Assembly (NCBI GenBank): GCA_020850835.1
Contig: JADZDX010000091.1
Span: forward strand, 1-53,334
Length of the DNA: 53,334 nucleotides
Origin: Fimbriimonadaceae bacterium
Lineage (GTDB): Bacteria > Armatimonadota > Fimbriimonadia > Fimbriimonadales > Fimbriimonadaceae
Reading direction: 5' to 3'
Part shown: piece by piece, positions 51,091 to 53,334 of the stretch
Position numbering within the stretch: the stretch's first letter is position 1
How the letters are laid out: the number at the start of each line of letters is the position of its first letter
Program-made: the position numbers and the translations under genes
Notes under the pieces: model-generated
Databases searched by the model: none
Seen by the model: the letters and a program-made list of their open reading frames with translations, nothing else
Told to the model about the DNA's origin: nothing

Positions 51091-52665
51091 GTGACGCCCA
51101 CACCTCCCCAAACCATAGGGAAGTATCAGATCATTCGGGAAATTGCCCGTTCAAACGATATTGTTTACGAGGCGTATGATCCCGCAATGAACCGGCGGGT
51201 CGCCATCAAGGAACTCAATATCCCCGGTGGCTCCAGCGATCCACAAAGGCTGGAGCGAATCCGGCGGTTTGAGCGGGAGGTGAAAGCCGCCGGCTCCCTT
51301 GCCCACCCTAGCATAGTAACTATTTATGAGGTTGAAGAGGATGCCGGTCGCCATTACATGGCCATGGAGTACCTCGACGGGAAAACCCTCCGTAACGAGA
51401 TTGATACGACGGGCCTCCTGCCCACCCAGAGGGCTCTGGAGATCACCCTTGCCGTTCTGGAAGCCCTTGCCTTCGCCCACGAACATGGAGTCATCCATCG
51501 AGATATCAAGCCGGAGAATATCCAACTCCTCAGCTCTGGACGGGTTAAGCTGACGGACTTTGGTATTGCGCGCTTGACTTTTGAGCCAAACATCACGATC
51601 GACGGGCAAGTATTTGGCACGCCAAGCTACATGTCCCCTGAACAGGTGGTGGGCAAGGAGATTGACGCACGGAGCGATTTGTTTAGCGTCGGAGCCGTTC
51701 TCTTTGAGATGCTGGGTGGGCAAAAGGCTTTTCCGGGCGATAGCGTGGTCAGCATAAGCTATGCGATCATGAACACCGAGCCGGTGATCCCAGCCTCGGC
51801 ATCGAATACCGTGCAGGAACTCCTGCGTAATCTCCTCAACAAGTCCGTGAGTCAGCGATACTCAAACGCTAACGTTGCCATTGACGCAGTGCGCGCGGCC
51901 CTACTTGAGTTGACGTCAGGCGCAGTCATGGCACCTCCTCCAGTGGTGGCAGCGGCGCCCGCGTTCCCAGCTCAAGCCTATAGCTACGGCTATAATCCGC
52001 CTCCCCAGGCTCCGATGCAATTGCCGCCCGGTCCAATTTTCATCCCCCCCCATCGCATGCCGCCAATGCTGAAGCCCGAGACCAAGCTGGCAATTGCGAG
52101 GGTCTGCGGAATTGCTATTACTCTAGGGCTCATCCTTGGCATTATCGTAGTAGGCGTACAATCCATGCTACAAGCCGCAAACCGGGCTGCTTACGGCCAA
52201 GTTCGGAGTGCGACTCCCTCACCACCAGAGGCAGCCCAAGGAGACGCGGTCAAGTGGTCGGCCAACGCCGAGCAGCACGCGATGATGGGGAACTTTGCCG
52301 AAGCGATCCGCAGCGTCGAGGCAGCCATTAAGATTGACCCGGGACAGGTGGGATATTTTGTCCAGTTGGGTGAGTATCAGCGGCGACTCGCGGAATTGTC
52401 CCTTGGCGCGGAGAACCAAGCAAACCTGTGGATCAACTCTGCCGAGAGCTATGCCCAAGCCGTCCAAATGGTAATGGACGACCCGGCAAGACAGGACCGC
52501 TATCGTGAACAAGCGGCGTCGGCCCGCTACAATGCCGCCGTTCTTCTCCTACGCCTTCGTGATCGCACCGGAGCTCGAACGCAATTGACGCATGCCCTTG
52601 CCTTGGCCCCCGAAGGTTCTCATGTGCGCCGCCTCGCCGAAGAGTTGCTAAATTCGCTAAGCTAA
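51091..52665 (+). CDS. Transmembrane Ser/Thr protein kinase with TPR tail
   Basis: 524 aa PknB-like kinase. VAIKEL (K40), HRDIKPENIQLL (catalytic loop) and LTDFGIAR (DFG), GTPSYMSPEQ (activation segment) are all present. The nucleotide loop is odd: it reads EIARSNDIVYEA, lacking GxGxxG glycines. After ~270 comes a Pro-rich linker (APMQLPPGPIF), one TM helix (GIAITLGLILGIIVVGV, ~350), and an outer or distal TPR region (~385-520). GTG start at 51091 has TTTAAACT just upstream. coaD follows by 4 nt. Confidence 0.9.
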   Translation: MTPTPPQTIGKYQIIREIARSNDIVYEAYDPAMNRRVAIKELNIPGGSSDPQRLERIRRFEREVKAAGSLAHPSIVTIYEVEEDAGRHYMAMEYLDGKTLRNEIDTTGLLPTQRALEITLAVLEALAFAHEHGVIHRDIKPENIQLLSSGRVKLTDFGIARLTFEPNITIDGQVFGTPSYMSPEQVVGKEIDARSDLFSVGAVLFEMLGGQKAFPGDSVVSISYAIMNTEPVIPASASNTVQELLRNLLNKSVSQRYSNANVAIDAVRAALLELTSGAVMAPPPVVAAAPAFPAQAYSYGYNPPPQAPMQLPPGPIFIPPHRMPPMLKPETKLAIARVCGIAITLGLILGIIVVGVQSMLQAANRAAYGQVRSATPSPPEAAQGDAVKWSANAEQHAMMGNFAEAIRSVEAAIKIDPGQVGYFVQLGEYQRRLAELSLGAENQANLWINSAESYAQAVQMVMDDPARQDRYREQAASARYNAAVLLLRLRDRTGARTQLTHALALAPEGSHVRRLAEELLNSLS

Positions 52666-52669
52666 GTGC

Positions 52670-53149
52670 ATGCGAATCGCGATTTATCCCGGTTCATTTG
52701 ACCCGCCGACCTACGGGCATCTTGACGTTGTCGAACGCGCAACGACTCTTTTTGACAAGGTTATTGTGGCTGTAGGTGAAAACTCATCAAAGTCGGGTTT
52801 CTTGTCTGTGGGTGAGCGGCTCAAGGCGCTGTCTGCTTGCACCACCCACCTCTCCAATGTCGAAATTGCAAGCTTCGACGGCCTCTTGGTGGAGTATTGC
52901 CGGAGGCGGGAGGCGAAGTTCATCATCCGCGGCCTTCGGGCCGTAACCGACTTTGATACCGAGTTTCAAATGTCCATTACGAACCGGCAGCTCGCTCCCG
53001 ACATTGACACGGTCTTACTTATGACCAAGTGGGAGTTTGGGTTCATTTCGAGCACCCTCGTGCGAGAAGTGGCTCGGCTAGGCGGCGACCTTCGTACCTT
53101 CGTCCCCGCCCCCGTTCTGCCCATCATCGAGCGCGCTCTACAAGGGTGA
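52670..53149 (+). CDS. coaD: Phosphopantetheine adenylyltransferase
   Basis: Penultimate step of coenzyme A synthesis (4'-phosphopantetheine + ATP to dephospho-CoA); 159 aa, typical. N-terminus RIAIYPGSFDPPTYGHLDVV has the T/HxGH nucleotidyl motif; FIIRGLRAVTDFDTEFQM and FISSTLVREVARLGGD complete the active site. Follows the kinase gene by 4 nt. Confidence 0.96.
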   Translation: MRIAIYPGSFDPPTYGHLDVVERATTLFDKVIVAVGENSSKSGFLSVGERLKALSACTTHLSNVEIASFDGLLVEYCRRREAKFIIRGLRAVTDFDTEFQMSITNRQLAPDIDTVLLMTKWEFGFISSTLVREVARLGGDLRTFVPAPVLPIIERALQG

Positions 53150-53240
53150 GGGGCTTATTCCTCAGAAAACTCGACAAATAAATGCCTTGGGATGCCAGAA
53201 TGAGGGTTATTACCGTCCCTACGGTAGAGGTGGACTGACG

Positions 53241-53334
53241 TTGGACATTTTGCGAATGCTTGAGGACTTGGAAGAACTGGCCGTGGATCGGCCCCGCCAG
53301 ATTGGCCCCATCACTTGGGGAGTGAACAAAGACG
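53241..53334 (+). CDS. Partial CDS, conserved coaD neighbour
   Basis: Frame runs off the window end. It begins DILRMLEDLEELAVDRPRQ, then IGPITWGVNKD. The opening resembles a short helical protein often found after coaD in Chloroflexota and related phyla, sometimes called ATPase or ATP synthase subunit B-like. TTG 53241 is the first candidate start, AGAGGTGG lies about 10 nt upstream; ATG 53256 is an alternative. A small hairpin TACCGT/ACGGTA sits at 53211-53226. Confidence 0.5.
   Translation, partial: MDILRMLEDLEELAVDRPRQIGPITWGVNKD

Noticed and set aside
52670-53149. Possible NMN adenylyltransferase instead of coaD
   Set aside because: ISSTLVRE and the 159-aa length fit phosphopantetheine adenylyltransferase specifically.

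Overview
The window reads as a compact bacterial chromosome segment (roughly mid-50s % GC by eye) with about 50 protein genes, short intergenic gaps (none above 300 bp; the largest are 27512-27665 and 23478-23617), one SRP RNA, and no tRNA, rRNA, insertion sequence, phage or CRISPR that I can see. The gene content suggests a member of the Armatimonadota, probably Fimbriimonadia-like: futalosine-pathway menaquinone synthesis (mqnE), many PEP-CTERM proteins, dockerin and M60 secreted proteins, GHL10 glycosidase, and a CBS-DUF1385 fusion. This assignment is inference from gene style; no 16S is present.

Layout. 1-2.6 kb: SRP RNA, dnaX, ybaB, recR (replication and recombination block). 2.6-5.4 kb (minus): cysteine dioxygenase, YeiH-type exporter and purD as one operon, divergent from mqnE and a CtlX-like amidinohydrolase (5.5-7.5 kb) across a 75-bp promoter region holding a perfect 11-bp inverted repeat. 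7.5-10.1 kb: an OmpA-domain membrane protein divergent from an ECF sigma/anti-sigma pair. 10.1-13.4 kb: citrate synthase and a secreted dockerin protein. 13.4-20.2 kb (minus): ABC exporter pair, a SecD-P1-like anchored protein, three lipoproteins, rodA. 20.3-26.7 kb (plus): yebC, rhomboid, acyltransferase, tatD, moxR, CBS-DUF1385, secG, metallophosphoesterase. 26.7-33 kb: an accessory zone of five PEP-CTERM proteins, a DUF1579-like secreted protein, an FnIII-like protein and a strange heptad-repeat ORF. 33-42 kb: fumC, a large STN-like secreted protein, GHL10 glycosidase, mgtE, a degenerate squalene/phytoene synthase homologue, a PHB-depolymerase-type esterase. 42-50.5 kb (minus): a tight six-gene run (DUF5107-TPR, M60 peptidase, ABC transporter, FAD oxidoreductase, aroE, tsaC). 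50.6 kb to the end: an acidic single-TM protein, a Ser/Thr kinase with TPRs, coaD, and the start of a short conserved coaD neighbour.

The most general signal is regulatory: at least ten monocistronic or first-in-operon genes have a clear -10 hexamer (TATAAT, TAAACT, TATAGT and similar) ending only 6-8 nt before the start codon with no Shine-Dalgarno sequence, so their mRNAs should be leaderless. Internal operon genes instead use ATGA/GTGA/TTGA overlaps or SD motifs. This pattern also fixes several start codons. The best system-level candidate is the cysteine dioxygenase-exporter operon sharing a palindromic operator with the menaquinone gene mqnE; the best sequence oddity is the 9 x 7-residue FE(N/I)G repeat ORF at 30.1 kb.
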